DNA of 50,006 bases from Pseudonocardiaceae bacterium. Its GTDB lineage: Bacteria > Actinomycetota > Actinomycetes > Mycobacteriales > Pseudonocardiaceae. The notes beneath the pieces are model-generated. The model saw only the letters and a list, made by a program, of their open reading frames with translations. It had not been told where the DNA came from and did no database searches. Made by a program: the position numbers and the translations under genes. This document shows, one piece after another, positions 17,043 through 26,013 of the stretch (positions are counted from its first letter, which is position 1; each line of letters begins with the position of its first letter). The DNA lies in NCBI GenBank assembly GCA_009379815.1, contig WHSY01000023.1, positions 6,865-56,870 of the forward strand, written 5' to 3'.

Positions 17043-18551
17043 ATGACGACTTCACCTACCGGCCCGGTCGGCCGTGACACGCTCGACGAGCTCTCCGAGG
17101 ACCTCACGGCCGAGTTCGACGACAGCGCTCACAGCGAGGCCCACAGCGAGGCCCACAACGAGCCCTCCCACGGTGAGCTCGACCTCGAGGAGCGCATCTC
17201 ACTGCGCCGGGTCGAGGGCCTGTCCACCGAGCTCACCGACGTCACCGAGGTCGAGTACCGGCAGCTGCGTCTCGAGCGCGTGGTACTGGTCGGGGTGTGG
17301 ACCGAGGGATCCGCAGCGCAGGTCGACGCGTCGCTGACCGAGCTGGCGCGGCTCGCCGAGACCGCGGGCTCGCAGGTGCTCGACGGCCTCGTGCAGCGTC
17401 GCGAGCGCCCCGATCCGGCCACCTACATCGGTTCCGGGAAGGTGTCCGAGCTGCGCAGCGTGGTGCTGGCCACCGGCGCGGACACCGTCATCTGTGACGG
17501 TGAGCTGGCCCCGGGCCAGCTGCGTCAGCTGGAGGACAAGCTCAAGGTCAAGGTGATCGACCGGACGGCGCTGATCCTCGACATCTTCGCCCAGCACGCC
17601 CGTTCGAAGGAGGGCAAGGCGCAGGTCGAGCTGGCACAGCTGAACTACTTCCTGCCCCGGCTGCGCGGCTGGGGCGAGTCGCTGTCCCGGCAGGCGGGCG
17701 GCGCCGGCGGCGGCGCGGGTGGTGGTGGTGTCGGCACTCGTGGCCCCGGTGAGACGAAGCTCGAGACCGATCGGCGGCGGGTGCACCGGCGGATCTCCAA
17801 GCTACGCCGCGAGATCAGCTCGATGCGTACCGTCCGGGAGACCAAGCGCGGGCGGCGGCGCGCCAACGCCGTCCCCAGCGTCGCTATCGCGGGCTACACC
17901 AACGCCGGCAAGTCGAGCGTGCTGAACGCGATCACCGGCGCGGGGGTGCTGGTCCAGGACGCGCTGTTCGCGACCCTGGACCCGACGACGCGGCGCGCCA
18001 CCACACCCGACGGTCGCGGGTACACGCTCACCGACACCGTCGGTTTCGTGCGCCACCTCCCGCACCAGCTCGTGGAGGCGTTCCGCTCCACGCTGGAGGA
18101 GGTCGCCGATGCCGACCTGCTGGTCCACGTCGTGGACGGTGCGGACCCGCTGCCCGAGGAGCAGGTCAACGCCGTTCGCGCGGTGCTGGCCGAGGTCACC
18201 GAGGATCGCGATGAGCCGATGCCACGCGAGCTGCTGGTCATCAACAAGGTCGACGCGGTCGACCGGCTGACCGTGGCCCGGATCGGCAACCTGATGCCCG
18301 ACGCGGTGTTCGTCTCCGCGGCCACCGGTCACGGCGTGGGCGAGCTCGTCGACCGGATCGCCGGGATGCTGCCCCGTCCCGAGGTCGAGGTCGACGCGAT
18401 GCTGCCGTGGACCGAAGGTGCGCTCGTCGCGCGGGTGCACTCGGAGGGGGAGGTGCTCGCCACCGACCACACCGAGGACGGCACCCGGATGCGTGCCCGG
18501 GTCCGTCCCGACCTCGCCGGCGCGCTGGCCGGCTTCCAGGTGCAGGGCTGA
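17043..18551 (+). CDS. hflX: GTPase HflX
   Basis: A 502-residue ribosome-associated GTPase that in other bacteria splits or rescues stalled ribosomes under stress. An acidic N-terminal extension with SEAHSEAHNE repeats precedes the HflX domain (RLERVVLVGVW, the Gly-rich loop near 220-235, and GPGETKLETDRR). The G domain has G1 GYTNAGKSS, G3 DTVGFVRHLP and G4 NKVD. The ATG at 17043 is chosen over an upstream in-frame start because similarity begins there. Confidence 0.94.
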   Translation: MTTSPTGPVGRDTLDELSEDLTAEFDDSAHSEAHSEAHNEPSHGELDLEERISLRRVEGLSTELTDVTEVEYRQLRLERVVLVGVWTEGSAAQVDASLTELARLAETAGSQVLDGLVQRRERPDPATYIGSGKVSELRSVVLATGADTVICDGELAPGQLRQLEDKLKVKVIDRTALILDIFAQHARSKEGKAQVELAQLNYFLPRLRGWGESLSRQAGGAGGGAGGGGVGTRGPGETKLETDRRRVHRRISKLRREISSMRTVRETKRGRRRANAVPSVAIAGYTNAGKSSVLNAITGAGVLVQDALFATLDPTTRRATTPDGRGYTLTDTVGFVRHLPHQLVEAFRSTLEEVADADLLVHVVDGADPLPEEQVNAVRAVLAEVTEDRDEPMPRELLVINKVDAVDRLTVARIGNLMPDAVFVSAATGHGVGELVDRIAGMLPRPEVEVDAMLPWTEGALVARVHSEGEVLATDHTEDGTRMRARVRPDLAGALAGFQVQG

Positions 18552-19609
18552 GCGGGTTCGCACGTCGCTGCGGTGGGCTCGCGCTGCCGCTCGCGGCGCT
18601 GCTCGCGATCGGTGCGGGCCGGGCCGTGCCGCCGGTGACCCCGCTGTGCACACCGTCCGAGCCCGAGCTCACCGAGCTGTCCGGCCTGGTCGCCGACGGC
18701 CAACGCTGGTTCGCCGTGGCCGACGGTGGGCAGCGCCTCGAGGTCTTCGTCCTCGACCCCACGAGCTGCGCGGTGGACGACGTCATCACCGCCGGGGTCA
18801 ATCCCTACGACATCGAGGACCTCGCGCTGGCTGCCGACGGGGCACTGTGGCTGGCCGACACCGGGGACAACGACCTCGACCGGGAGACCGTCGCGCTGCA
18901 CCGGCTCACCCGGGACGGCGAGGCGACGCTGTTCCGGCTGGTCTACCCGGACGGGCCGCACGACGCGGAGGCGTTGCTGCTCGACCGGGCCGGTGTGCCG
19001 TACGTCGTGACCAAGGAGGCGCTCGGTGCCGCCGGTGTCTACCGGCCCGCCGGCACGCTGGCCGCACCCGGGCCGACACCGCTGCAGCGTGTCGCGTCGG
19101 TGCGGCTCGGACCCACCGACACGGCGGGCGGGCCGGTCGGCTCAGTGGGCTCGACGCTGGTCACCGGAGCCGCGACCAGCGCCGACGGTGACGTGCTGGC
19201 AGTGCGTACCTACACCGACGCCTATCTCTACGCGGTCGGCGAAGGCGACGTCGCTACCGCGCTGGAGCGCGCGCCGGTGCGCGCGCCGGTGCGCGTGCCG
19301 CTGCCCGGGGAGCCGCAGGGCGAGGCGGTGGCACTGGCCCCGGACGGGACGCTGCTGTCGGCCTCGGAAGGCGCGGCAGGCCCGGCACCGATCCGCGCGG
19401 TGCGCGGCGCCACCACGCTGGTGACGCCGCCGGCCGGCTCGGTGGCACCCGCACCCGCCGGGCCGGTCGGGGACGGACCGCCAGGTGTCGGCGGCGATCC
19501 CGGCGGCGACGCTGCCGACGGCGGGTTGCCGGCGTGGCAAGGCGCCGTGCTCGCGGTCGCCGTCGCAACGGTGCTGGTCGCGGTCTCGGGCCGTCGCCGC
19601 CGGACCTGA
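18548..19609 (+). CDS. Secreted/anchored phytase-esterase-like beta-propeller protein
   Basis: About 353 residues: an N-terminal signal-like segment (ALPLAALLAIGAG), a middle region rich in propeller-like strands (LSGLVADGQRWFAVADGGQRLEVFVLD; DIEDLALAADGALWLADTGDND; GEPQGEAVALAPDGTLLSASEG), a Pro/Gly-rich linker, and a C-terminal hydrophobic helix followed by RRRRT, which would anchor it facing outward. It resembles proteins annotated as having phytase-family esterase-like activity; the substrate is unknown. No ATG, GTG or TTG in frame keeps the signal segment without a deep overlap into hflX. CTG at 18548, overlapping the hflX stop, is the best fit, so the start is uncertain. It ends 6 bases from the convergent lexA stop. 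Confidence 0.65.
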   Translation: MSGFARRCGGLALPLAALLAIGAGRAVPPVTPLCTPSEPELTELSGLVADGQRWFAVADGGQRLEVFVLDPTSCAVDDVITAGVNPYDIEDLALAADGALWLADTGDNDLDRETVALHRLTRDGEATLFRLVYPDGPHDAEALLLDRAGVPYVVTKEALGAAGVYRPAGTLAAPGPTPLQRVASVRLGPTDTAGGPVGSVGSTLVTGAATSADGDVLAVRTYTDAYLYAVGEGDVATALERAPVRAPVRVPLPGEPQGEAVALAPDGTLLSASEGAAGPAPIRAVRGATTLVTPPAGSVAPAPAGPVGDGPPGVGGDPGGDAADGGLPAWQGAVLAVAVATVLVAVSGRRRRT

Positions 19610-19615
19610 GGCCGC

Positions 19616-20353
19616 TCACAGCCGGCGCAGTACCGCCACCACCCGACCCAGCACGGTCGCGGCCTGCCCCGCGATCGGCTCGTAGGCGGGGTTGTGCGGC
19701 AGCAACCACACCTCGCCGTCGCGCCGCTTGAACGTCTTCACGGTGGCTTCACCGTCGATCATCGCGGCGACGATGTCACCGTTCTCCGCATTCGGCTGCT
19801 GGCGCACCACCACCCAGTCGCCGTCCGTGATCGCGGCCTCGATCATCGAGTCACCCGTGACCCGGAGCAGGAACAGCGCGCCCTCGCCGACGATCTCGCG
19901 CGGGAGCGGGAAGACATCCTCCACCGCCTCCTCGGCGAGTACGGGCCCGCCGGCTGCGATCCGCCCGACCACCGGGACATAGGTCGGGCTCGGACGCTCG
20001 TCGGCGACGGGATCAGCAGGGACGGGCTCGACGGGCAGGACGCCGACAGCACGCGGGCGGTTGGGGTCTCGGCGCAGGTACCCCTTGCGCTCGAGCGCGC
20101 GCAGCTGGTGGGCGACCGAGGAGGTCGAGGTCAGGCCGACCTCCTCCCCGATCTCCCGGACGCTGGGCGGATAGCCCAACCGCTCGACCCGATCGCGGAT
20201 CACCTCCAGCACCCGGCGCTGGCGTGGGGTGAGCCCGTCGGCATCGGGTGCCTCCGCGGGTTCGGGGAACTCGTGCACCTGAGCGGGGTCCTCGACCGGG
20301 ATGGCTTGCTGTTCCGGATCCTGCCCCGGCCTATCGCCGGACTTGCGTGCCAC
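19616..20353 (-). CDS. lexA: SOS repressor LexA
   Basis: A 245-residue repressor that blocks SOS genes until RecA filaments trigger its self-cleavage. It has a 40-residue acidic extension, a winged-helix DNA-binding domain ([34 protein letters not shown], near 41-75), the Ala134-Gly135 cleavage site in RIAAGG, and the catalytic pair Ser169 (TGDSM) and Lys206 (VKTFK). The GTG at 20353 is preceded by GAGGAGG at 7 bases. Two SOS boxes lie in the divergent promoter region, indicating autoregulation. Confidence 0.96.
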   Translation of the reverse strand: MARKSGDRPGQDPEQQAIPVEDPAQVHEFPEPAEAPDADGLTPRQRRVLEVIRDRVERLGYPPSVREIGEEVGLTSTSSVAHQLRALERKGYLRRDPNRPRAVGVLPVEPVPADPVADERPSPTYVPVVGRIAAGGPVLAEEAVEDVFPLPREIVGEGALFLLRVTGDSMIEAAITDGDWVVVRQQPNAENGDIVAAMIDGEATVKTFKRRDGEVWLLPHNPAYEPIAGQAATVLGRVVAVLRRL

Positions 20354-20439
20354 CGCGTGTCCTCCTCGCCGTCCCGGGCCGCTACGGCGCTGCTGCGCCC
20401 ACTGGCCGGCTCCGACGCTAGCCAGACTCGAGGCCGAGA

Positions 20440-20455
20440 TCAAACATCTGTTCGA
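20440..20455. promoter_or_regulatory. LexA box upstream of lexA
   Basis: TCAAACATCTGTTCGA matches TCGAAC-N4-GTTCGA with one mismatch at position 3. It is 87 bases upstream of the lexA start and probably mediates autorepression. Confidence 0.8.
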
Positions 20456-20519
20456 GGACACGCCGCATCTCCTCGATTCTGTCGGACTGCGGTGGTACAC
20501 AGTTCGCACAGCAGTTCGA

Positions 20520-20535
20520 TCGAACCGGTGTTCGA
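20520..20535. promoter_or_regulatory. Perfect LexA box of the divergent SOS gene
   Basis: TCGAACCGGTGTTCGA is a perfect SOS box. It ends 13 bases before the ATG at 20549 and would block transcription of that gene; it may also help to control lexA. Confidence 0.92.
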
Positions 20536-20548
20536 TGAGGAGGACGTC

Positions 20549-20932
20549 ATGACGGCACCCACGCAGCCGTGGGCCCCCGGACTACCCGGCGGCCGTTGCG
20601 GGCCCGGCAGGCCGCAGAGCACGGGACGAACGGACCGCTACCGGCGATCTCCGGGGACTCGTCCGGGGCCGGTACGGCCTGCCGGGATCGCGCCCTCGGC
20701 TCGGCTGTCCCGCCGCGGCGAGGTCGCAGCCTGCTCCGCCGAGCGTGCGCGCGACCGGGCCACCGCCCTGGTCGTCGTGGCACTGGTGACATTCGCGGTG
20801 GCGTTCGGGCTCGTGCTGCTCGGCCAGGTCGTCTCGGAGGTGCCCGGCGGCACGTCCGCGGTGGAGGTCGACCTGGTGCCCGGCTCCGCCGTCGAGCACG
20901 GTGACCCGCTGCGGGTTCCCGCGAGGCGATGA
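20549..20932 (+). CDS. SOS-controlled single-pass membrane protein (ChiZ/DivS position)
   Basis: A 127-residue protein with a basic, Pro/Gly-rich cytoplasmic start, one hydrophobic helix (about residues 76-96, [20 protein letters not shown]) and a short outer tail. Its place, divergent from lexA and behind a perfect SOS box, is that of Rv2719c (ChiZ) and corynebacterial DivS, which halt division during DNA damage. Those proteins carry a LysM domain after the helix. Here only about 30 residues remain and the end ([10 protein letters not shown]) resembles the end of a LysM motif, as if the middle were deleted. GAGGAGG precedes the ATG at 6 bases. A role in SOS division arrest is inferred from context. 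Confidence 0.75.
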   Translation: MTAPTQPWAPGLPGGRCGPGRPQSTGRTDRYRRSPGTRPGPVRPAGIAPSARLSRRGEVAACSAERARDRATALVVVALVTFAVAFGLVLLGQVVSEVPGGTSAVEVDLVPGSAVEHGDPLRVPARR

Positions 20933-21004
20933 CCGTCACGGCCTTCGAGCCGGTCCGCCACGGCGCGTCGGGTTGCGTGGTGCCACGGCTGGACTTACTG
21001 TCGA

Positions 21005-21020
21005 CCCCAACATATAGTGG
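21005..21020. promoter_or_regulatory. NrdR box in the nrdR-nrdJ promoter
   Basis: Read on the minus strand, CCACTATATGTTGGGG agrees with the NrdR box ACACWATATWTTGTGT at about 12 of 16 positions, including the ATAT core. It is 138 bases upstream of nrdR. NrdR boxes usually come in pairs, and no convincing second copy was seen one helical phase away. It suggests NrdR autoregulation. Confidence 0.6.
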
Positions 21021-21157
21021 TTACAGTGATGTGATTCGCCCACAGTTTGGGTCTGCTGAGGCCGGGTTGTCCCCAGGTTATCCACCTGCACTCCCCACCT
21101 CGGTCCCCAGACGCAGGCATGCCGGTGGCACTTCGAGTGGCCGAGGAGGTGGTTGTC

Positions 21158-21628
21158 GTGCGGTGCCCGTTCTGCCGGCACTCCGACTCCAGGGTGGTGG
21201 ACTCCCGGGAGGTCGAGGAGGGTCAGGCGATCCGGCGCCGGCGGTCCTGCGCCAGGTGCGGCCGCAGGTTCACCACCGTCGAGGAGGCGCTGCTCGCGGT
21301 GGTGAAGCGGTCCGGCGTGACCGAGCCGTTCAGCCGGGACAAGGTTGTGCGCGGCGTCGCGCGGGCCTGCCAGGGACGTCCGGTGGACGAGGACGCGCTG
21401 CAACAACTCGCGCATCGGGTGGAGGAGACGATCCGGTCGTCGGGCAGTGCCGAGGTGCCCAGCCACGAGGTGGGGTTGGCGATCCTCGGGCCGCTGCGGG
21501 AGCTCGACGAGGTGGCCTACCTGCGCTTCGCGAGCGTCTACCGGGCGTTCTCCTCGGTGGAGGACTTCGAGAAGGAGATTCGGGAGCTGCGCCATGCGCA
21601 GGAAAGCCAGCAGGCGCCGCGGCCCTGA
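21158..21628 (+). CDS. nrdR: Transcriptional repressor NrdR
   Basis: A 156-residue nucleotide-sensing repressor of ribonucleotide reductase genes. It has the N-terminal zinc ribbon ([16 protein letters not shown]...[10 protein letters not shown]) and an ATP-cone domain ([20 protein letters not shown]). The GTG at 21158 starts directly at the zinc ribbon and has GAGGAGGT at 7 bases. It is upstream of nrdJ (85-base gap) and probably co-transcribed. Confidence 0.95.
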   Translation: MRCPFCRHSDSRVVDSREVEEGQAIRRRRSCARCGRRFTTVEEALLAVVKRSGVTEPFSRDKVVRGVARACQGRPVDEDALQQLAHRVEETIRSSGSAEVPSHEVGLAILGPLRELDEVAYLRFASVYRAFSSVEDFEKEIRELRHAQESQQAPRP

Positions 21629-21713
21629 GCCGGCGGCGCGGGCACGGCTCGAAGGTGAGGCAGTACGGCGGTCCGGGTACCCGGACCGCGTGACGAGCAG
21701 CGAGGGAGAGGGA

Positions 21714-24539
21714 ATGACCGAGACCGCCGGGACCGCGGCAGCCGAGGGGTCCGGGGACGTGAAGCCCAAGCGCGCACTGCGGGTAGAGCGCGTCTACACG
21801 ACCGAGGGCCGCCACCCCTACGACGAGGTGACCTGGGAGCGCCGGGACGTCATCATGACGAACTGGCGCGACGGCACGATCAACTTCGAGCAGCGCGGTG
21901 TCGAGTTCCCCGACTTCTGGTCGGTCAACGCGGTCAACATCGTCACCAGCAAGTACTTCCGCGGCGCCCCGGGCACCGAGGCGCGCGAGTCCAGCCTGCG
22001 CCAGCTCATCGACCGGGTGGTCGGGGCCTACACCGCCGCCGGTCTCGAGCACGGCTACTTCGGCAACGAGACCGACGCCGCGATCTTCTCCCACGAGCTG
22101 ACCTGGATGCTGCTGCATCAGGTGTTCAGCTTCAACTCACCGGTCTGGTTCAACGTCGGCACTGACTCTCCGTCACAAGTCTCAGCCTGTTTCATACTTT
22201 CGGTTGACGACACCATGGAGTCGATCCTCAACTGGTATCGGGAAGAGGGCCTGATCTTCAAGGGCGGCTCCGGCGCCGGTCTGAATCTGTCGCGGATCCG
22301 CTCGTCGAAGGAACTGCTGTCCTCCGGTGGTACCGCGTCGGGCCCGGTGTCGTTCATGCGCGGCGCGGACGCTTCCGCGGGCACCATCAAGTCCGGCGGT
22401 GCCACGCGGCGCGCGGCGAAGATGGTCGTGCTCGACGTCGACCACCCCGACATCGACGAGTTCGTGGCGACCAAGGCCGCCGAGGAACGCAAGATCAAGG
22501 TGCTGCGCGATGCCGGCTACGACATGGACCTCGGCGGCAAGGACATCACCTCGGTCCAATACCAGAACGCGAACAACTCGGTTCGGGTGTCCGACGAGTT
22601 CATGCGTGCTGTCGAGTCCGACGGTGAGTTCGGGCTGCGAACCCGGATGACCGGCGAGGTCGTCGACGCGGTGCGCGCCAAGGATCTGTTCCGCGACATC
22701 ACCCAGGCAGCCTGGGAGTGCGCCGACCCAGGGCTGCAGTACGACGACACCATCAACGACTGGCACACCTGCCCGGAGTCGGGTCGCATTACTGCATCTA
22801 ATCCCTGCTCCGAGTATCTTCACCTCGACAATTCGAGCTGCAACCTGGCGTCGATCAACCTCATGAAGTTCCTTCGTGAGGATCTCACGTTCGATGCCGA
22901 GCTCTTCACCAAGACGGTGGAGCTGATCATCACCGCGATGGAAATCTCGATCTGCTTCGCGGACTTCCCGACGGAGAAGATCGCCGAGGTGACCCGGGCG
23001 TTTCGACAGCTCGGCATCGGTTACACGAATGTCGGCGCGCTGTTGATGGCCACCGGGCACGCCTACGACTCCGACGGTGGCCGCGCATTGGCGGCATCGA
23101 TCACCTCGCTGATGACCGGTGCCGCGTACAAGCGCTCCGCGGAGCTGGCCGGCGTCGTCGGTCCGTACGACGGCTACGCCCGCAACGCCGAACCCCACCA
23201 GCGGGTGATGCGCAAGCACGCCGCGGCCAACGACCTCACCCGCACCTACGACCACAACGACTCGGTCGTGCAGAAGGCCGCGACCAAGGTGTGGCAGGAG
23301 GGTATCCGGATCGGGGAGCGGCAGGGCTGGCGCAATGCGCAAGCCAGTGTGGTCGCGCCGACCGGCACCATTTCGTTCATGCTCGACTGCGACACCACCG
23401 GGATCGAGCCCGACTTCTCGCTGGTGAAGTACAAGAAGCTCGTCGGCGGCGGGTCGATGCAGATCGTCAACCAGACGGTGCCCAAGGCGCTGGCCTCGCT
23501 GGGATACCAGGATGAGCAGAGCGAGGCGATCGTGGAGTACATCGCCGAGCACGGTCACGTCATCGACGCCCCGGGACTTCGGCCCGAGCACTACTCGGTG
23601 TTCGACTGCGCCATGGGGGAGCGGGCCATCGAGCCGATGGGCCACGTTCGGATGATGGCGGCGGCGCAACCGTTCGTCAGCGGTGCCATCTCCAAGACGG
23701 TCAACCTGCCCGAGAAGGCAACGGTCGCCGAGGTCGAGGAGATCTACTTCCAGTCGTGGAAGCTGGGGCTCAAGGCGCTCGCGATCTATCGGGACAACTG
23801 TAAGGTCGGGCAGCCGCTGTCCACCGGCAAGTCCGCCGCACCGACCACGGAGGTGGACAAGACGGCCGCCGAGGTCAGGCCGATCCGCAAGCGGTTGCCC
23901 AAGAAGCGGCCGAGCGAGACCGTGTCGTTCTCGGTCGCGGGCGCCGAGGGGTACATGACGGCGGGGTCGTATCCAGACGACGGGCTGGGCGAGATCTTCG
24001 TGAAGATGTCCAAGCAGGGCTCCACCCTGGCCGGGGTGATGGACGCCTTCTCGATGGCGATCTCGATAGCGCTGCAGTACGGCGTTCCGCTGGAGACCTA
24101 CGTTTCCAAGTTCGTCAACATGCGGTTCGAGCCGGCCGGGATGACGGATGATCCGGACATCCGGATGGCGACCAGCGTGGTCGACTACCTGTTCCGTCGA
24201 ATCGCGCTGGACCAGCTGCCCTACGAGAAGCGGTCACAGCTGGGCATCTTCTCCGCCGAGGAGCGCACCGCCCAGGTGACCGGCAATGATCGCTCGGAGG
24301 GGTCCGACGAGGACGTCGACGTCGAGGGCATGCGCACCTCGGTGGACTCCACCCCCGTCCCGCCGACGGTCGAGGCGCGGCCGGCACCGGTGTCGATCGC
24401 CAGCTCCACCGAGCTGCTCGAACTGCAGCTGGGCAAGGCGGCCGACGCGCCACTATGCCTGACCTGCGGCACCAAGATGCGTCCCGCGGGGTCGTGCTAC
24501 GTCTGCGAGGGCTGCGGATCCACCAGCGGCTGCAGCTGA
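21714..24539 (+). CDS. nrdJ: Adenosylcobalamin-dependent ribonucleotide reductase (class II)
   Basis: A 941-residue enzyme that reduces ribonucleotides to deoxyribonucleotides using vitamin B12, independent of oxygen. Class II features seen: NPCSEYLHLDNSSCNLASINL, GGSGAGLNLSRIRS, the PTGTISFMLDCDTTGIEPDFSL active-site region, and a C-terminal Cys-rich tail (CLTCGTKMRPAGSCYVCEGCG) for re-reduction. The ATG at 21714 follows GGGAGAGGGA; a GTG at 21690 is in frame but worse placed. NrdR control is expected. A strong hairpin at 24551 ends the transcript. Confidence 0.96.
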   Translation: MTETAGTAAAEGSGDVKPKRALRVERVYTTEGRHPYDEVTWERRDVIMTNWRDGTINFEQRGVEFPDFWSVNAVNIVTSKYFRGAPGTEARESSLRQLIDRVVGAYTAAGLEHGYFGNETDAAIFSHELTWMLLHQVFSFNSPVWFNVGTDSPSQVSACFILSVDDTMESILNWYREEGLIFKGGSGAGLNLSRIRSSKELLSSGGTASGPVSFMRGADASAGTIKSGGATRRAAKMVVLDVDHPDIDEFVATKAAEERKIKVLRDAGYDMDLGGKDITSVQYQNANNSVRVSDEFMRAVESDGEFGLRTRMTGEVVDAVRAKDLFRDITQAAWECADPGLQYDDTINDWHTCPESGRITASNPCSEYLHLDNSSCNLASINLMKFLREDLTFDAELFTKTVELIITAMEISICFADFPTEKIAEVTRAFRQLGIGYTNVGALLMATGHAYDSDGGRALAASITSLMTGAAYKRSAELAGVVGPYDGYARNAEPHQRVMRKHAAANDLTRTYDHNDSVVQKAATKVWQEGIRIGERQGWRNAQASVVAPTGTISFMLDCDTTGIEPDFSLVKYKKLVGGGSMQIVNQTVPKALASLGYQDEQSEAIVEYIAEHGHVIDAPGLRPEHYSVFDCAMGERAIEPMGHVRMMAAAQPFVSGAISKTVNLPEKATVAEVEEIYFQSWKLGLKALAIYRDNCKVGQPLSTGKSAAPTTEVDKTAAEVRPIRKRLPKKRPSETVSFSVAGAEGYMTAGSYPDDGLGEIFVKMSKQGSTLAGVMDAFSMAISIALQYGVPLETYVSKFVNMRFEPAGMTDDPDIRMATSVVDYLFRRIALDQLPYEKRSQLGIFSAEERTAQVTGNDRSEGSDEDVDVEGMRTSVDSTPVPPTVEARPAPVSIASSTELLELQLGKAADAPLCLTCGTKMRPAGSCYVCEGCGSTSGCS

Positions 24540-24550
24540 GTCCGTCGCAG

Positions 24551-24581
24551 CCCGACGGGGCCCCGAGGGTGCCCCGTCGGG
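24551..24581 (+). terminator. Terminator after nrdJ
   Basis: CCCGACGGGGC (24551-24561) pairs perfectly with GCCCCGTCGGG (24571-24581) around a 9-base loop, 12 bases after the nrdJ stop. There is no T-run, as is common in this GC range. It sits between convergent genes and may serve both strands. Confidence 0.75.
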
Positions 24582-24596
24582 TGCGGCGCGGCTCGT

Positions 24597-25466
24597 TCAG
24601 TCCCGGCTGTCCGGGGATGAGACCAGGGGATTGGCCTGCAGGTGCTCGGACAGCGTCATCGCCGGGTGGCCGGTCAGCTCGGGGACGGTGTCGGTGACCA
24701 CGTCGAGCTCACCGGTGGCGATCGCGGCGTAGGAGCTCACCCAGCCCTCGAGCTCCCACGCCTCGACGCCGTAGCCGGCACGCGATGCGCGGGCCTCGTC
24801 GAGCGTCTCGGCGTGGTAGGTGATCGGGCGCCCGGCGGCGCGCGCGAGCTGCGCCGCGGCCTCGGACAGCGTGATGGCCTCCCGGCCGGTGACGTCGTAG
24901 CCGAGCCCGTCATGGCCGTCACCGAGGAGCACCTCGACGGCCACGTCGGCGATGTCGTCGCGGGCCACCGCACCGACCTTGCCGGCGCCGGCCGGGCCGC
25001 GGATGACCCCGTCGTCGCCGACGAAGGCGGGCAGCATGTCCAGGTAGAGGCTGTTGCGCAGGAACGTGAAGGCAGCGCCGGTGCCGCGGATGTGCTGCTC
25101 GGTGTGACCGTGGTGCCTGGCGAAGGTGAACGTCGCATCCGGACCGGCGCCGAGGAACGAGACGTAGACGATCCGCGACACACCGGCACCCAGCGCCGCG
25201 TCGACCGTCGAGGTGTGCAGCGCGACTCGGTCGGCGTCCTCCGAGGCGGACACCAGCAACAGGGTGGCGACGCCCCGCAGCGCCCGGTGCAGTGCGCCTG
25301 CGTCCCCGTAGCTCGCGGTCGCGATCTCGGTACCGCCCAGCCGCGGCGCACGAGCGGGCGTGCGGACCACCAGCCGCTGCGGCACGTTCCGCGCCGCCAG
25401 CCGACGGGCGATACGGCCACCGAGCGCGCCCGTCGCACCGGTGACGGCGATCAGCTCATCGGGCAC
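24597..25466 (-). CDS. NmrA/QorB-like NAD(P)-binding protein
   Basis: A 289-residue atypical short-chain dehydrogenase fold. The start VTGATGALGGRIARRL is the nucleotide-binding Gly motif, and VSFLGAGPDATFTFARHHGHTE and FTFLRNSLYLDML follow as in NmrA-like and NAD(P)H:quinone reductase-type proteins. There is no canonical YxxxK pair in place, so it may sense redox nucleotides or reduce quinones; the sequence does not decide. It stands alone on the minus strand, convergent with nrdJ. Confidence 0.8.
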   Translation of the reverse strand: MPDELIAVTGATGALGGRIARRLAARNVPQRLVVRTPARAPRLGGTEIATASYGDAGALHRALRGVATLLLVSASEDADRVALHTSTVDAALGAGVSRIVYVSFLGAGPDATFTFARHHGHTEQHIRGTGAAFTFLRNSLYLDMLPAFVGDDGVIRGPAGAGKVGAVARDDIADVAVEVLLGDGHDGLGYDVTGREAITLSEAAAQLARAAGRPITYHAETLDEARASRAGYGVEAWELEGWVSSYAAIATGELDVVTDTVPELTGHPAMTLSEHLQANPLVSSPDSRD

Positions 25467-25517
25467 GGTCTGCTCCCACCCCCAGCGTCAACCTCACGGG
25501 GGTCAACCTCGCTGGCG

Positions 25518-25958
25518 TCAACCATTCCGGCGGGACGCTTCGTAACGGGTGAGGAAGACGTCAACCGGGGTCGCCGCGAGGAGCTCGGCGATGATGTCGA
25601 GGTCGAGGTCGTCGATCCGACGGAACCGCAGGCAGCTCTTGCCCATGTCGAGCTTGCGCCCTGTGGCTTCCCACCGCTGCCGTAGGGGTTGCTCGGCGCC
25701 CGGCTCGGAGTAGGCGCCCATGAGGTACAACGCGTAGTGGCGCTGCTGCGCGGCGAGTGCCACGTACCCCAGGGGCTGACCGTTATAGGTGTCGGGGTAG
25801 CGCTCCAGCGGGACCGACCAGGTGATCATCCCCCAGCCCATGCCCTCGGTGTAGCCCTCGGGGAGATTCGCGTTGACCACGTCGCGCACCGTCGTCACGA
25901 CCTCTCGCCGCTCGGCAGGCAGCTGCGCCAGGTAGCCCTCGACGGCTCTGCTTCGCAC
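25518..25958 (-). CDS. DUF1801 domain protein
   Basis: A 146-residue protein of the DUF1801 (YdhG/YjbR-like) type: EGYLAQLPAERREVVTTVRDVVNANLPEGYTEGMGWGMITW, then YVALAAQQRHYALYLMG and KSCLRFRRIDDLDLDIIAELL. The function is unknown. The GTG at 25958 starts just before the conserved helix; no good ribosome site is visible. It lies 55 bases downstream of the amidohydrolase gene and may share its transcript. Confidence 0.75.
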   Translation of the reverse strand: MRSRAVEGYLAQLPAERREVVTTVRDVVNANLPEGYTEGMGWGMITWSVPLERYPDTYNGQPLGYVALAAQQRHYALYLMGAYSEPGAEQPLRQRWEATGRKLDMGKSCLRFRRIDDLDLDIIAELLAATPVDVFLTRYEASRRNG

Positions 25959-26013
25959 CGGTCCACGGTAGTGCGCGTCCGACGACCGGTCACCCGGACG
26001 ACGAGCCGGGTCC

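Noticed and set aside
20933-21157. Cobalamin riboswitch ahead of nrdR-nrdJ
   Set aside because: No B12-box-like sequence or multi-helix fold could be seen; an NrdR box explains the regulation better.
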